Shown in pieces: positions 41,449-52,900 of a DNA stretch of 64,000 nt. The position numbers were made by a program, and so were the translations under genes. Origin of the DNA: Pseudomonas sp. IB20 (GTDB lineage Bacteria; Pseudomonadota; Gammaproteobacteria; Pseudomonadales; Pseudomonadaceae); NCBI RefSeq assembly GCF_009707325.1, contig NZ_CP046103.1:868001-932000 (forward strand). Reading direction: 5' to 3'. The notes below the pieces were generated by a model, which worked only from the letters and a program-made list of their open reading frames with translations, made no database searches and was not told where the DNA came from. Within the stretch, counting starts at the first letter, position 1. Each line of letters opens with the position of its first letter.

Positions 41449-42894
41449 TCAGCCTTCGAGCTTGCTTTTCAGCAGTTCGTTCACTTGTTGCGGGTTGGCC
41501 TTGCCTTTGGAGGCTTTCATCGCCTGGCCGACAAAGAAGCCGAACATCTTGCCGCGCTTGGCTTCGTCTGCCGCACGGTATTGCTCGACCTGTTCGGCGT
41601 TGGCCGCCAGCATCTCATCGAGTACGGCCGAAATCGCGCCGCTGTCGGTGACTTGCTTGAGGCCGCGCTTCTCGATGATTTCGTCCGCACTGCCTTCGCC
41701 GCTGGCCATCGCTTCAAACACGGTCTTGGCGATTTTGCCGGAGATGGTGTTGTCCTTGATGCGCAGCAGCATGCCGCCCAGTTGCTCGGCGGTAACAGGC
41801 GCATCGTCGATTTCCAGGCCCTGTTTGTTCAACAGGCTGCCCAGCTCAACCATCACCCAGTTGGCCGCCAGTTTGGCGTCGCCGGCGATGCTCACGACTT
41901 TTTCGAAGTAGTTGGCTTGCTCACGGCTGGACGCCAACACGCTGGCATCGTAGACCGACAAGCCGAACTGCGCCTGGAAGCGCTCGCGTTTCTGCTGCGG
42001 CAATTCCGGCAGGGTGGCGCGGATGTCATTGAGGAACGAGTCCTCAAGCACCACCGGCAACAGGTCCGGGTCGGGGAAGTAACGGTAGTCGTTGGCTTCC
42101 TCTTTGCTGCGCATGGCGCGGGTTTCGTCTTTGTTCGGATCGTAAAGGCGCGTTTGCTGGATCACCCTGCCGCCGTCTTCGATCAGCTCGATCTGGCGAC
42201 GCACTTCGCTGTTGATCGCCTTTTCGATGAAGCGGAACGAGTTGACGTTCTTGATCTCGCAGCGGGTGCCGAACTCGACCTGGCCTTTTGGCCGGATCGA
42301 CACGTTGCAGTCGCAACGCAGCGAGCCTTCGGCCATGTTGCCATCGCAGATGCCCAGGTAGCGCACCAGCGCGTGGATCGTCTTGACGTAGGCCACGGCT
42401 TCCTTGGCGCTGCGCATGTCCGGCTCGGACACGATTTCCAGCAACGGTGTGCCGGCGCGGTTCAGGTCGATACCGGTGGCACCTGGGAATTCTTCGTGCA
42501 GGCTCTTGCCGGCGTCTTCTTCCAAGTGCGCGCGGGTCACGCCGACACGTTTGATGGTGCCGTCTTCCAGCGGTATGTCCAGGTAGCCCTTGCCGACGAT
42601 CGGCAGCTCCATCTGGCTGATCTGGTAGCCCTTGGGCAGGTCCGGGTAGAAGTAGTTCTTGCGCGCGAACACGTTGTGCTGGCCGATCTCGGCGTCAATC
42701 GCCAGGCCGAACATCACCGCCATGCGCACCGCTTCCTGGTTCAGCACCGGCAATACGCCGGGCATGCCCAGGTCAACCAGGCTGGCCTGGGTGTTGGGTT
42801 CTGCACCGAACGTGGTGGCGCTACCGGAGAAAATCTTCGATTGGGTGGCGAGCTGGGTATGAATCTCCAGCCCGATCACAACTTCCCATTGCAT
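41449..42894 (-). CDS. gatB: Asp-tRNA(Asn)/Glu-tRNA(Gln) amidotransferase subunit B
   Basis: GatB kinase/tRNA-binding subunit, 481 residues. The N-terminus [20 protein letters not shown] and LDLN-type block [20 protein letters not shown] are diagnostic; the C-terminal YqeY-like helical domain recognises the tRNA elbow. With GatA and GatC it amidates misacylated Glu-tRNA-Gln and Asp-tRNA-Asn. It begins 10 bases after the gatA stop. It is the last gene of gatCAB. Confidence 0.96.
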   Translation of the reverse strand: MQWEVVIGLEIHTQLATQSKIFSGSATTFGAEPNTQASLVDLGMPGVLPVLNQEAVRMAVMFGLAIDAEIGQHNVFARKNYFYPDLPKGYQISQMELPIVGKGYLDIPLEDGTIKRVGVTRAHLEEDAGKSLHEEFPGATGIDLNRAGTPLLEIVSEPDMRSAKEAVAYVKTIHALVRYLGICDGNMAEGSLRCDCNVSIRPKGQVEFGTRCEIKNVNSFRFIEKAINSEVRRQIELIEDGGRVIQQTRLYDPNKDETRAMRSKEEANDYRYFPDPDLLPVVLEDSFLNDIRATLPELPQQKRERFQAQFGLSVYDASVLASSREQANYFEKVVSIAGDAKLAANWVMVELGSLLNKQGLEIDDAPVTAEQLGGMLLRIKDNTISGKIAKTVFEAMASGEGSADEIIEKRGLKQVTDSGAISAVLDEMLAANAEQVEQYRAADEAKRGKMFGFFVGQAMKASKGKANPQQVNELLKSKLEG

Positions 42895-42904
42895 AGTGTT
42901 CTCC

Positions 42905-44356
42905 TCAGAAGCCGGTAGGGGTGCGAGTGTGCCAGTCGGTGTTCAACTGGTACTGGTGCGCCACATTGAGCAGGCGGCCTTCCTGGAAATACGGGGCGAG
43001 CAATTGCACGCCGACCGGCAGGCCATCGACGAAGCCGGCGGGCATGGACAAGCCCGGCAAGCCCGCGAGGTTGGCGGTAATGGTGTACAGGTCTTCCAGG
43101 TACTCGGCGATCGGGTCGCCGGTCTTGGCGCCGATCTTCCAGGCCGGGTTTGGCGTGGTTGGGCCGAGGATCACATCGACTTCTTCAAAGGCCGCCATGA
43201 AGTCGTTCTTGATCAGGCGACGGATTTTTTGCGCCTTGAGGTAGTACGCGTCGTAGTAGCCGGCCGACAGGGCGTAGGCACCGACCATGATCCGGCGTTG
43301 TACTTCGCTGCCGAAGCCTTCGCCACGCGAGCGTTTGTACAGGTCGGTGAGGTCTTTCGGGTTTTCGCAGCGATAGCCGAAACGTACGCCGTCGAAACGC
43401 GACAGGTTCGAGGAGGCTTCAGCCGGGGCGATCACGTAGTACGCAGGAATCGCGTGCTGGTTGTTCGGCAGGCTGATTTCCTTGATCACGGCGCCGAGCT
43501 TTTCCAGTTCCTTGACGCTGTTGTGGACCAGCTCGGCGATACGCGGGTCGAGGCCGGCGCTGAAATACTCTTTCGGCACGCCGATGCGCAGGCCTTTGAT
43601 CGACGTATTCAGGCTGGCGCTGTAGTCCGGCACGGGCTCATCGATGCTGGTGGAGTCCTGTTTATCGAACCCTGCCATACCTTGTAACAATATTGCGCAG
43701 TCTTCGGCAGTGCGTGCCAATGGGCCGCCCTGATCGAGGCTGGAGGCGTAGGCGATCATGCCCCAACGGGAAACGCGACCGTAGGTCGGCTTCAAGCCAG
43801 TGAGGTTGGTGAACGCGGCGGGCTGACGGATCGAGCCACCGGTGTCGGTCGCGGTAGCCGCCGGCAGGAAGCGCGCGGCAACGGCCGCCGCCGAACCACC
43901 CGACGAGCCGCCTGGCACGTGTTTCAAGTTCCACGGGTTTTTCACCGCGCCGTAGTAGCTCGACTCGTTGGCCGAACCCATGGCGAACTCGTCCATGTTG
44001 GTCTTGCCCAGGGTCACGGCCCCGGCGGCAGCCAGCTTGGACACCACGGTGGCGTCGTAGGGCGCTTTAAAGTTGTCGAGCATCTTCGAGCCGCAGCTGG
44101 TGCGAATGCCCTGGGTGCAGAACAGGTCTTTGTGGGCGATCGGTGCGCCCAGCAGCGCGCCATTCTCACCATCGGCGCGACGCACGTCGGCGGCCTTGGC
44201 CTGGCTCAGGGCCAGTTCTTCGGTGAGGCTGATGAAGCTGTTGACCTTGGGATCGTGCTCGGCGATGCGCGCAAGCAGGGTCTTGGTCAGCTCTTCGGAA
44301 GAAAACTTTTTGTCGGCGAGACCGCGGGCGATCTCGGCCAGAGTCATGTGATGCAT
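42905..44356 (-). CDS. gatA: Asp-tRNA(Asn)/Glu-tRNA(Gln) amidotransferase subunit A
   Basis: Amidase-signature subunit of 483 residues that releases ammonia from glutamine. The Ser-cisSer-Lys triad can be read as Lys76 (APIAHKD), Ser151 ([13 protein letters not shown]) and Ser175 ([11 protein letters not shown]). Ammonia is channelled to GatB. Spaced 16 bases after gatC and 10 bases before gatB. A second ATG three codons inside is an alternative start. Confidence 0.96.
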   Translation of the reverse strand: MHHMTLAEIARGLADKKFSSEELTKTLLARIAEHDPKVNSFISLTEELALSQAKAADVRRADGENGALLGAPIAHKDLFCTQGIRTSCGSKMLDNFKAPYDATVVSKLAAAGAVTLGKTNMDEFAMGSANESSYYGAVKNPWNLKHVPGGSSGGSAAAVAARFLPAATATDTGGSIRQPAAFTNLTGLKPTYGRVSRWGMIAYASSLDQGGPLARTAEDCAILLQGMAGFDKQDSTSIDEPVPDYSASLNTSIKGLRIGVPKEYFSAGLDPRIAELVHNSVKELEKLGAVIKEISLPNNQHAIPAYYVIAPAEASSNLSRFDGVRFGYRCENPKDLTDLYKRSRGEGFGSEVQRRIMVGAYALSAGYYDAYYLKAQKIRRLIKNDFMAAFEEVDVILGPTTPNPAWKIGAKTGDPIAEYLEDLYTITANLAGLPGLSMPAGFVDGLPVGVQLLAPYFQEGRLLNVAHQYQLNTDWHTRTPTGF

Positions 44357-44372
44357 TGCAGGCTCTTTCCCT

Positions 44373-44660
44373 TTAGTCGATGACTTTCGGAACCAGGTAC
44401 AGGCCGTTTTCGACCGCTGGCGCGATGGACTGGTAGGCCTCGCGATTATTACGCTCGGTCACAACGTCTGCGCGCAGGCGCTGGCTGGCTTCCAGTGGGT
44501 GAGCCAGGGGCTCGATGCCGTCGGTATTGACGGCCTGCATTTGGTCGACCAGCCCGAGAATGCTGTTCAGGGCTGCGGTGGTCTGTGGAAGATCGGCTTC
44601 AACCAGGTCCAAGTGGGCCAGGTGAGCGATTTTTTCCACGTCGGAGCGTTCAAGCGCCAT
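44373..44660 (-). CDS. gatC: Asp-tRNA(Asn)/Glu-tRNA(Gln) amidotransferase subunit C
   Basis: Small GatC subunit, 95 residues, that wraps around and stabilises GatA-GatB. It starts [19 protein letters not shown] and contains [20 protein letters not shown] and the C-terminal LYLVPKVID, all standard. First gene of the gatCAB operon, divergent from mreB across 210 bases. Confidence 0.95.
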   Translation of the reverse strand: MALERSDVEKIAHLAHLDLVEADLPQTTAALNSILGLVDQMQAVNTDGIEPLAHPLEASQRLRADVVTERNNREAYQSIAPAVENGLYLVPKVID

Positions 44661-44797
44661 GGGATTCTCCAGTGGAAAACAGAACGGAGGGCGTCCGTGT
44701 GTTAGATTGTCGGAACACTACCGCATTTCTACGGTCATAAGGCCGCGATTGTGGGGGTTGGTGCACAGAAAGTCGGCCAATTTAGCACATTGGCGCC

Positions 44798-44826
44798 TTG
44801 CCCAAAATCCCTGTCGTTGTTAGAGT
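44798..44826 (+). promoter_or_regulatory. Sigma70-type promoter of mreB
   Basis: TTGCCC (44798-44803), 17-base spacer, TAGAGT (44821-44826), 45 bases before the mreB start. Confidence 0.5.
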
Positions 44827-44858
44827 TTGCCGCACTTTTTTACCCACGCGTTGCCTAG

Positions 44859-45908
<1,050 letters not shown>

Positions 45909-45937
45909 GATCGCTTGGATGGTTCATGCTTCGCCCG

Positions 45938-45963
45938 CAGGCAGCACTTTGCAGTGTTGCCTG
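45938..45963 (+). other. Hairpin between mreB and mreC
   Basis: CAGGCAGCACT / AGTGTTGCCTG (one G-U pair) with a TTGC loop, 30 bases after the mreB stop and without a U run. Probably a processing or attenuation element that keeps MreC/D below MreB. Confidence 0.6.
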
Positions 45964-46047
45964 TTGGCGTTTATCTTCTTCAATCTGCATCCAGGCCGGT
46001 TTGATGCCGTATGAATAAAGAGAACATTTGCCTGGGAGGAGCGGATT

Positions 46048-47193
46048 ATTAAACCGCTTTTCGCCAAAGGCCCCTCATTGGGCGTGCGCTTATTGGTGCT
46101 GGTCGTGCTTTCGGTCGCGCTGATGGTGGTCGATGCCCGCTTTGCACTGCTCAAGCCCGTGCGCAGCCAGATGTCGCTGGTGTTGATGCAGACTTACTGG
46201 ATCACCGACCTGCCGCAACGTCTCTACCAGGGCGTGGCCAGCCAATTCGGCAGCCGCACTGAGCTGGTCGCCGAGAACGAAAAACTCAAGACTGAAAACC
46301 TGCTGTTGCAGGGGCGCATGCAAAAGCTGGCGGCCCTCACCGAGCAGAACGTTCGGCTGCGTGAGTTGCTCAATTCCTCCGCACTGGTCAACGAGAAGGT
46401 GGAAGTGGCCGAGTTGATCGGCATGGACCCTAACCCGTTTACCCACCGCATCATCATCAACAAAGGTGAGCGCGACGGTGTGGTCCTCGGCCAGCCGGTG
46501 CTTGATGCCCGTGGCCTGATGGGTCAGGTGGTCGAGTTGATGCCCTACACCTCGCGTGTATTGTTGTTGACGGACACGACTCACAGCATCCCCGTGCAGG
46601 TGAACCGTAACGGCTTGCGCGCCATTGCCAGCGGCACCGGTAACCCGGAGCGTCTGGAGTTGCGTCATGTGGCGGACACTGCCGACATCAAGGAAGGCGA
46701 CCTGCTGGTCAGCTCCGGCTTGGGCCAGCGCTTCCCGGCGGGTTACCCAGTGGCGACGGTCAAGGAAGTGATCCACGATTCCGGCCAGCCCTTCGCCATT
46801 GTACGTGCCGTGCCGACTGCCGCCTTGAACCGCAGCCGTTACCTGCTGCTGGTCTTCAGCGACAACCGCACGCCGGAAGAGCGTGCCAACGACGCCGCTC
46901 AGGCGCAGGAAGCGGAAGACAAGCAGAACGGCGCTGCGCCGACCATTCCTGCCACGGTGCCAAAACCTGCGTTCGTGGGGCCGCCAGCCCCTGTGGCCGC
47001 CGCGGCAGCGCCAGTGGCAACGCCAGTCAAACCTGCGGCCCACAACGCTCGCCCGGCCAAACCGGCTGCGGCCAAGCCACCCGCGACGACGCCAACTGCT
47101 GCAACTCCGGCGGTTAAACCGCCTGCTGCTACCACCCCGGCAGCCCGGCCAGCGGCCGCAGCCCCGGCCACCACACGGCAGAGGGAGGAATAA
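46048..47193 (+). CDS. mreC: Rod-shape-determining protein MreC, apparent ATT start codon
   Basis: Bitopic inner-membrane protein linking MreB to the periplasmic wall machinery; 381 residues if started at ATT 46048. From there the frame reads IKPLFAKGPSLGVRLL with the first codon as Met, or (M)KPLFAKGPSLG, paralleling E. coli MKPIFSRGPSLQ. GGGAGGAG at 46034-46041 is correctly spaced for this ATT, and no ATG, GTG or TTG occurs between it and a TTG at 46078 inside the conserved start. Membrane helix about 13-32, coiled coil about 65-110, beta-domain to about 270, then an alanine/proline-rich tail. The stop overlaps mreD (TAATG). Confidence 0.88.
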   Translation: MKPLFAKGPSLGVRLLVLVVLSVALMVVDARFALLKPVRSQMSLVLMQTYWITDLPQRLYQGVASQFGSRTELVAENEKLKTENLLLQGRMQKLAALTEQNVRLRELLNSSALVNEKVEVAELIGMDPNPFTHRIIINKGERDGVVLGQPVLDARGLMGQVVELMPYTSRVLLLTDTTHSIPVQVNRNGLRAIASGTGNPERLELRHVADTADIKEGDLLVSSGLGQRFPAGYPVATVKEVIHDSGQPFAIVRAVPTAALNRSRYLLLVFSDNRTPEERANDAAQAQEAEDKQNGAAPTIPATVPKPAFVGPPAPVAAAAAPVATPVKPAAHNARPAKPAAAKPPATTPTAATPAVKPPAATTPAARPAAAAPATTRQREE

Positions 47194-47681
47194 TGGCCGG
47201 TACTCATTCGCACAATGGCTGGATCGTCTGGCTGACCTTCGCCGTCGGCCTGCTGCTCAGCGTTTCGCCGTTACCGCAATTCATGGAAGTCCTGCGTCCT
47301 TTATGGCTGGCCCTGCTGCTGGCGTTCTGGTCGCTGACCTTGCCGCATAAAGTCGGAATGGTCACCGCAATGTGCCTGGGCTTGGCGGAAGATGTGCTCT
47401 ATGGCACTTTGCTCGGTCAGAATGCGTTGATCCTGACCCTGATTACTTTTCTGGTGCTGTCGTTGCAGCAGCGCTTGCGCATGTTCCCGATGTGGCAGCA
47501 GTGCCTGGTGATCCTGGTGATCTTCGGCCTGGCGCAGTTGGTGCAACTGTGGCTCAGCGCCTTGACCGGTAACCGCCAGCCAACCCTGGCGTTGGTGCTG
47601 CCTGCGCTGGTCAGTGCATTGCTGTGGCCATGGGTCAGTTTTGGTCTGCGTGGGTTACTTCGTCGCTATAAAATCAATTGA
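47193..47681 (+). CDS. mreD: Rod-shape-determining membrane protein MreD
   Basis: Inner-membrane protein of 162 residues with about five helices (LTFAVGLLLSVSP, LWLALLLAFWSL, LILTLITFLVLSL, VILVIFGLAQLVQL, LPALVSALLWPWVS). It works with MreC and RodA/PBP2 in elongation. GAGGGAGGAA precedes the ATG, which overlaps the mreC stop. Confidence 0.93.
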   Translation: MAGTHSHNGWIVWLTFAVGLLLSVSPLPQFMEVLRPLWLALLLAFWSLTLPHKVGMVTAMCLGLAEDVLYGTLLGQNALILTLITFLVLSLQQRLRMFPMWQQCLVILVIFGLAQLVQLWLSALTGNRQPTLALVLPALVSALLWPWVSFGLRGLLRRYKIN

Positions 47682-47732
47682 ATGGATTGCGAGGCTCTGC
47701 CTGGTTATCGAACCCTACAGGGAGAGTCTGCA

Positions 47733-48329
47733 ATGAATTTGCTTTATCTGGCCTCGGGTTCCCCAAGGCGGCGTGAATTGCTGACCCAGATCGGTGTGCC
47801 CTTCACCGTGGTCAGCGCCGCCATTGATGAAACGCCTCTTACAAACGAATCTGCTGTTGCCTACGTCGAGCGCCTTGCGCGCGGCAAGGCCACGGCGGGT
47901 TTTGCTGCGCTTGAAAAAACGGCGGGCGCCTGCGTTTTAGGCGCCGACACGGCTGTGATCGTGGAGGGTCATATCCTCGGCAAACCGATGGATCAAGCGG
48001 ATGCCTTGGCCATGTTGATGGCTTTGGCAGGGCGTGAACATGAAGTGCTCACGGCCATTGCGCTCACCGACGGCGAGCGCTGCGAAACCCGATGTGTAAG
48101 CAGTCGCGTACTGTTTCGCGGGATTTCTGTCGAGGAGGCTACGACCTACTGGCACAGTGGCGAACCTCAGGACAAAGCTGGCGGCTATGCTATCCAAGGG
48201 CTCGGGTCGGTGTTTGTCGCCGGGCTCAATGGCAGTTACTCCGCCGTGGTTGGCCTGCCGGTGTGCGAAACCGCGCAACTGCTCGAGCAATTCGGCATAC
48301 CCTGTTGGCAAAACCTTACCGCGCGCTGA
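47733..48329 (+). CDS. maf: Maf-family nucleotide pyrophosphatase (YhdE type)
   Basis: House-cleaning dTTP/UTP pyrophosphatase of 198 residues. Maf motifs are [10 protein letters not shown] (8-17), [39 protein letters not shown] and [10 protein letters not shown]. Context between mreD and rng is that of E. coli yhdE. The ATG at 47733 has GGGAGAG upstream; an earlier frame extension overlaps the mreD stop and is not conserved-looking. It may influence division, but the enzyme activity is the firm part. Confidence 0.9.
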   Translation: MNLLYLASGSPRRRELLTQIGVPFTVVSAAIDETPLTNESAVAYVERLARGKATAGFAALEKTAGACVLGADTAVIVEGHILGKPMDQADALAMLMALAGREHEVLTAIALTDGERCETRCVSSRVLFRGISVEEATTYWHSGEPQDKAGGYAIQGLGSVFVAGLNGSYSAVVGLPVCETAQLLEQFGIPCWQNLTAR

Positions 48330-48399
48330 ACGCCTTACTTGCGCGCCAAGCCTTAAGCGATCGGTCACTATTGTGAAAACGCCTGAACGAGACCCAGCC

Positions 48400-49857
48400 A
48401 TGAGTGAAGAGATTCTGATCAATATCACGCCGATGGAATCGCGCGTGGCGGTGGTAGAGAACGGTGTTCTGCAAGAAGTGCACGTCGAGCGCACGCAGAA
48501 GCGCGGCATTGTCGGCAATATTTATAAAGGCAAAGTGGTGCGCGTGTTGCCGGGGATGCAGGCTGCATTCGTCGATATCGGCCTGGACCGCGCCGCGTTC
48601 ATCCATGCTTCGGAAATCTCCCTGCGCGAAGGCCCTGCGGTCGAAAGCATCAGTGCGTTGGTGCACGAAGGGCAGAGCCTGGTGGTGCAAGTCACCAAGG
48701 ACCCCATCGGTTCCAAGGGCGCGCGGTTGACGACTCAGTTGTCGATTCCTTCGCGTTACCTGGTGTACATGCCGCGTACTGCTCACGTCGGCATTTCCTT
48801 GAAGATCGAAGACGAAGCCGAGCGCGAGCGCCTGAAAAAGGTGGTCAGCGACTGCGTGGCTGCCGAGGGCATCAAGGAAGCGGGTGGCTTCATCCTGCGC
48901 ACCGCCGCAGAAGGCGCCGGCGCCGATGAAATCCTCATGGACATCCGTTACCTGCGACGCCTCTGGGATCAGATCGGCGCGCAGATCAAAACCATCGGCG
49001 CACCCAGCGTCATCTATGAAGACTTGGGCCTGGCCCTGCGCACCCTGCGCGATCTGGTCAGCCCGAAGATCGAGAAAATTCGCATCGACTCGCGGGAAAC
49101 CTTCCAGCGCACCACGCAGTTTGTCGCCGAACTGATGCCTGAAATTGCCGATCGCCTGGAACATTACCCTGGTGAACGGCCGATTTTTGACCTGTATGGC
49201 GTCGAAGACGAAATCCAGAAAGCCTTGGAACGCAAGGTGCCGCTCAAGTCCGGCGGCTATCTGGTGGTGGACCCGGCGGAAGCCATGACCACCATCGACG
49301 TCAACACCGGTGCGTTCGTGGGGCATCGCAACCTTGAAGAGACCATCTTCAAGACCAACCTCGAAGCGGCTACCGCGATTGCCCGCCAGATGCGCCTGCG
49401 CAACCTGGGCGGCATCATCATCATCGACTTCATCGACATGGAAGACGAAGAGCATCAGCGTCAGGTGCTGCGTACCCTCGAGAAGCAGCTGGAGCGCGAT
49501 CACGCCAAGACCAATATCATCGGCATCACCGAGCTTGGCCTGGTGCAGATGACCCGCAAGCGTACCCGCGAAAGCCTCGAACAAGTGCTCTGCGAGCCTT
49601 GCAGCAGCTGCCAGGGGCGGGGCAAGTTGAAGACCCCAGAAACGGTTTGCTACGAGATTTTCCGCGAAATCTTACGGGAGGCGCGTGCCTATCAGGCCGA
49701 AGGTTATAGAGTGCTCGCCAACCAGAAAGTGGTCGATCGGTTGCTGGACGAGGAGTCTGGTAACGTCGCCGAATTGGAAGGTTTTATCGGGCGCACCATT
49801 CGCTTCCAGGTCGAAACCATGTATTCACAGGAACAATACGACGTGGTGCTGCTCTGA
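48400..49857 (+). CDS. rng: Ribonuclease G
   Basis: Endoribonuclease of the RNase E/G family, 485 residues, that matures 16S rRNA 5' ends and degrades some mRNAs. The N-terminal S1 RNA-binding domain (about 35-125) begins GNIYKGKVVRVLPGMQAAFV. Catalytic metal-binding acidic residues are in TIDVNTGAFVG and IIDFIDMEDEEHQ. The zinc-link motif is CEPCSSCQG near 405, needed for dimerisation. It lacks the long C-terminal scaffold of RNase E. ATG at 48400 is the conserved start; its ribosome-binding site is weak (GAGAC). Confidence 0.95.
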   Translation: MSEEILINITPMESRVAVVENGVLQEVHVERTQKRGIVGNIYKGKVVRVLPGMQAAFVDIGLDRAAFIHASEISLREGPAVESISALVHEGQSLVVQVTKDPIGSKGARLTTQLSIPSRYLVYMPRTAHVGISLKIEDEAERERLKKVVSDCVAAEGIKEAGGFILRTAAEGAGADEILMDIRYLRRLWDQIGAQIKTIGAPSVIYEDLGLALRTLRDLVSPKIEKIRIDSRETFQRTTQFVAELMPEIADRLEHYPGERPIFDLYGVEDEIQKALERKVPLKSGGYLVVDPAEAMTTIDVNTGAFVGHRNLEETIFKTNLEAATAIARQMRLRNLGGIIIIDFIDMEDEEHQRQVLRTLEKQLERDHAKTNIIGITELGLVQMTRKRTRESLEQVLCEPCSSCQGRGKLKTPETVCYEIFREILREARAYQAEGYRVLANQKVVDRLLDEESGNVAELEGFIGRTIRFQVETMYSQEQYDVVLL

Positions 49858-49933
49858 TCCCCAATCGCTTTCTTTCTTCGAGACCGGCAGACCTTGATCT
49901 GCCGTCCGCTAATTGCCTTGAGGGTCGCCTGAC

Positions 49934-52900
49934 ATGGAGCGTCTGAAACGCTTTTTTGCCGCTTTGACCCGCTGGGGCCTTGGCTTGTGCGCCTTGCTGC
50001 TGGTACTGGCGGCGGTGTACGTGAGCCTGGGTCGTGAACTCACCCCGTTGGTGGCCGAATACCGCGCCGAAATCGAAGCCAAGGCCCAGGCCGCGGTGGA
50101 TATGCCTGTGCGCATCGGTAGCCTGGAAGGGCGCTGGAGCGGTTTCGCACCGATATTGCTGGCCCACGATGTGATGGTCGGCGAGGGCAGCAGTGCCTTG
50201 CGCCTGGACCAGGTTGAAGTGGTACCGGCTATCTGGGCCAGCCTGATGGCGCGCGAGGTGCGCATTGCCCACTTGGAAGTCAGCGGGTTGCAGTTGAGCT
50301 TCAAGGAAGACAAGGACGGCCACTGGGCGCTGCAAGGCCTGCCGGTACAAGATGATCAGCCGCTGGACCCGGAGCAGTTGCTGACACGCATGCAGATGGT
50401 CAAGCGCGTGTCGGTGCTCGATAGCCAGGTCACGCTGCAACCGTTCGCTCAGGCGCCGCTGACCCTGACATACGTGGGCCTTAGCCTGCACACCGGCGCC
50501 ACGCGCCAACGCCTCGACGCCCGCCTGACCTTGCCGGACGGCCAGCCACTGGCCGTGAGCCTGCGCACGCGTATCCGCGCGAGCGAATGGAAAGACGCGC
50601 AGGTCCAGGCCTACCTGAGCCTTCCCCAGAGCGACTGGGCCAAATGGATCCCGGCCAAGCTGACCCAGCAATGGAAGCTTTCGCAATTCAAGGCGGGCGG
50701 TGAGTTCTGGCTCGACTGGGCCAAGGGTACCGTGCAAAACGCCGTGGTGCGCCTCAACTCGCCTCAGGTGAAGGGCAGCTACGCTGACCGCAAACCGGTG
50801 CATATCGAAAACCTTGCCCTCACGGCTTACCTGCAACGCAGTGATACCGGCCTTAAAGTGCTGTTTGATTCGCTGGCGATGAACATCGGTGAGACGCGCT
50901 GGGAATCACGCCTGCAATTGCAACAGAGCCTGGCCACCGATACCGCTCTGGAAGTCTGGAAGCTGCAGGCCGACCGCCTCGACCTGACCCCGATCACGCC
51001 GCTGCTAAATGCCTTGGCACCCTTGCCGGAAGGCGTTGCCAAGACCATTGAACACCTGAAGGCCACTGGCGTGCTGCGTAACGTGCTGGTGGATTTGCGT
51101 CCCCAGGACACCACTGACCAAAAGGTCAGCTTTGCCGCCAACCTTGAGCGTATCGGCTTTAATGCCTACTTCGGCGCACCGGCTGCGCGGAACGTGTCCG
51201 GCAGCATCAGCGGCGACTTGGGCCACGGCGAGTTGCGCATGGACAGCAAGGACTTTTCCTTGCACTTGGACCCGATCTTCGCCAAGCCATGGCAGTACAT
51301 CCAGGCCAATGCGCGCCTGACATGGAAGCTGGATAAGGAAGGTTTCACCCTGATCGCACCGTACATCAAAGTGCTGGGCGAAGAGGGCAAGGTCGCTGCG
51401 GACTTCCTGATTCGCCTGCATTTCGACCACAGCCAGGAAGACTACATGGACCTGCGGGTCGGCATGGTCGATGGCGACGGGCGCTTCACGGCCAAGTATT
51501 TGCCGGCCGTGTTAAGCCCGTCCTTGGATGAGTGGCTGCGCACGGCGATTCTCAAAGGCGCGGTTGACGAAGGTTTCTTCCAGTACCAAGGCTCGCTGAA
51601 CCACGACGCGCTGCCGGCTGCACGCAATATCAGCTTGTTCTTCAAGGTGCATGATGCCGAACTGGCGTTCCAGCCGGGTTGGCCGCACGTAAGTAAGGTC
51701 AATGGCGAAGTGTTTGTCGAGGAGAGCGGTGTGCGTATCCTGGCGAGCAAGGGCCAGTTACTCGACACCAAGGTCAAGGACATCTACGTCAATATTCCTC
51801 ATGCGCCTGCCGGCCAAGACAGCCACCTGCTGATTACCGGTGGGTTTGCTGGCGGCTTGGGCGATGGCTTGAAGATCCTCCAGGAAGCGCCGATAGGCAC
51901 CGGTTCGACCTTCGCCGGTTGGAAGGGCGAGGGCGACCTGCAAGGCAAACTGGACCTGGACATTGCGCTGGTCAAAGGCGCCGATCCGAAGATCGTGGTG
52001 GACTTCCAGACCGACAAGTCCCGCCTGCAATTGGCCGAGCCGACCCTGGACCTGACCCAGCTCAAAGGCAATTTCCGCTTCGACAGCGCCAAAGGCCTGA
52101 GTGGCCAGAACATCTCGGCCCAGGCGTTCGACCGGCCGATCACTGCGCAGATTTTTGCCGATGGCAAACCGGGCAAAATCAGTACGCGCGTCAGCGCCAA
52201 GGGCCAGGTCACGGTCAAGCGCCTGACGGATTGGTTAAAAGTCAGCCAGCCGCTGCCGGTGTCCGGTGATATCCCTTACCAATTGCAACTGACCCTGGAC
52301 GGCGCCGACAGCCAACTGATGGTCAGCTCCACCATGAAGGGCGTAGCAGTGGATCTGCCGGCACCGTTTGGCATGCCTGCCAGTCAGGGCCGTGACAGCG
52401 TGTTCCGTATGACCTTGCAGGGCGCCGAGCGGCGCTACTGGTTTGATTACGGCGAGCTGGCGAGCTTTACCTTTGCCTCGCCTCCAGACAAGTTCAATGA
52501 CGGTCGTGGGGAATTGTTCCTTGGCGATGGCGCTGCCTTGTTGCCGGCTAGCAAAGGCCTACGTATTCGCGGCGTGCTGTCGGAGCTGGACATCGACCCG
52601 TGGAAAAAACTGGTAAACCGCTACGCCGGCAATGATCCGGGCGGCAGTGCCAAGCAACTGCTCAGTGGCGCTGATTTCAAGGTGGGCAAGTTGACTGGCT
52701 TCGGTACCCAGTTTGATCGGGTCAACTTGCAACTGGGTCGCAAGCCGGCTGCGTGGGGTTTGCAGTTTGACAGCCAGCAAGCCAAAGGCGCGGTAAACCT
52801 GCCGGATGCCAAGGGTGCGCCTATTGCGATCAACTTGCAGTACGTGAAATTGCCGGCGGTGGACCCGACGGTGCAGGCGAATGAGAACGCGCCGGACCCG

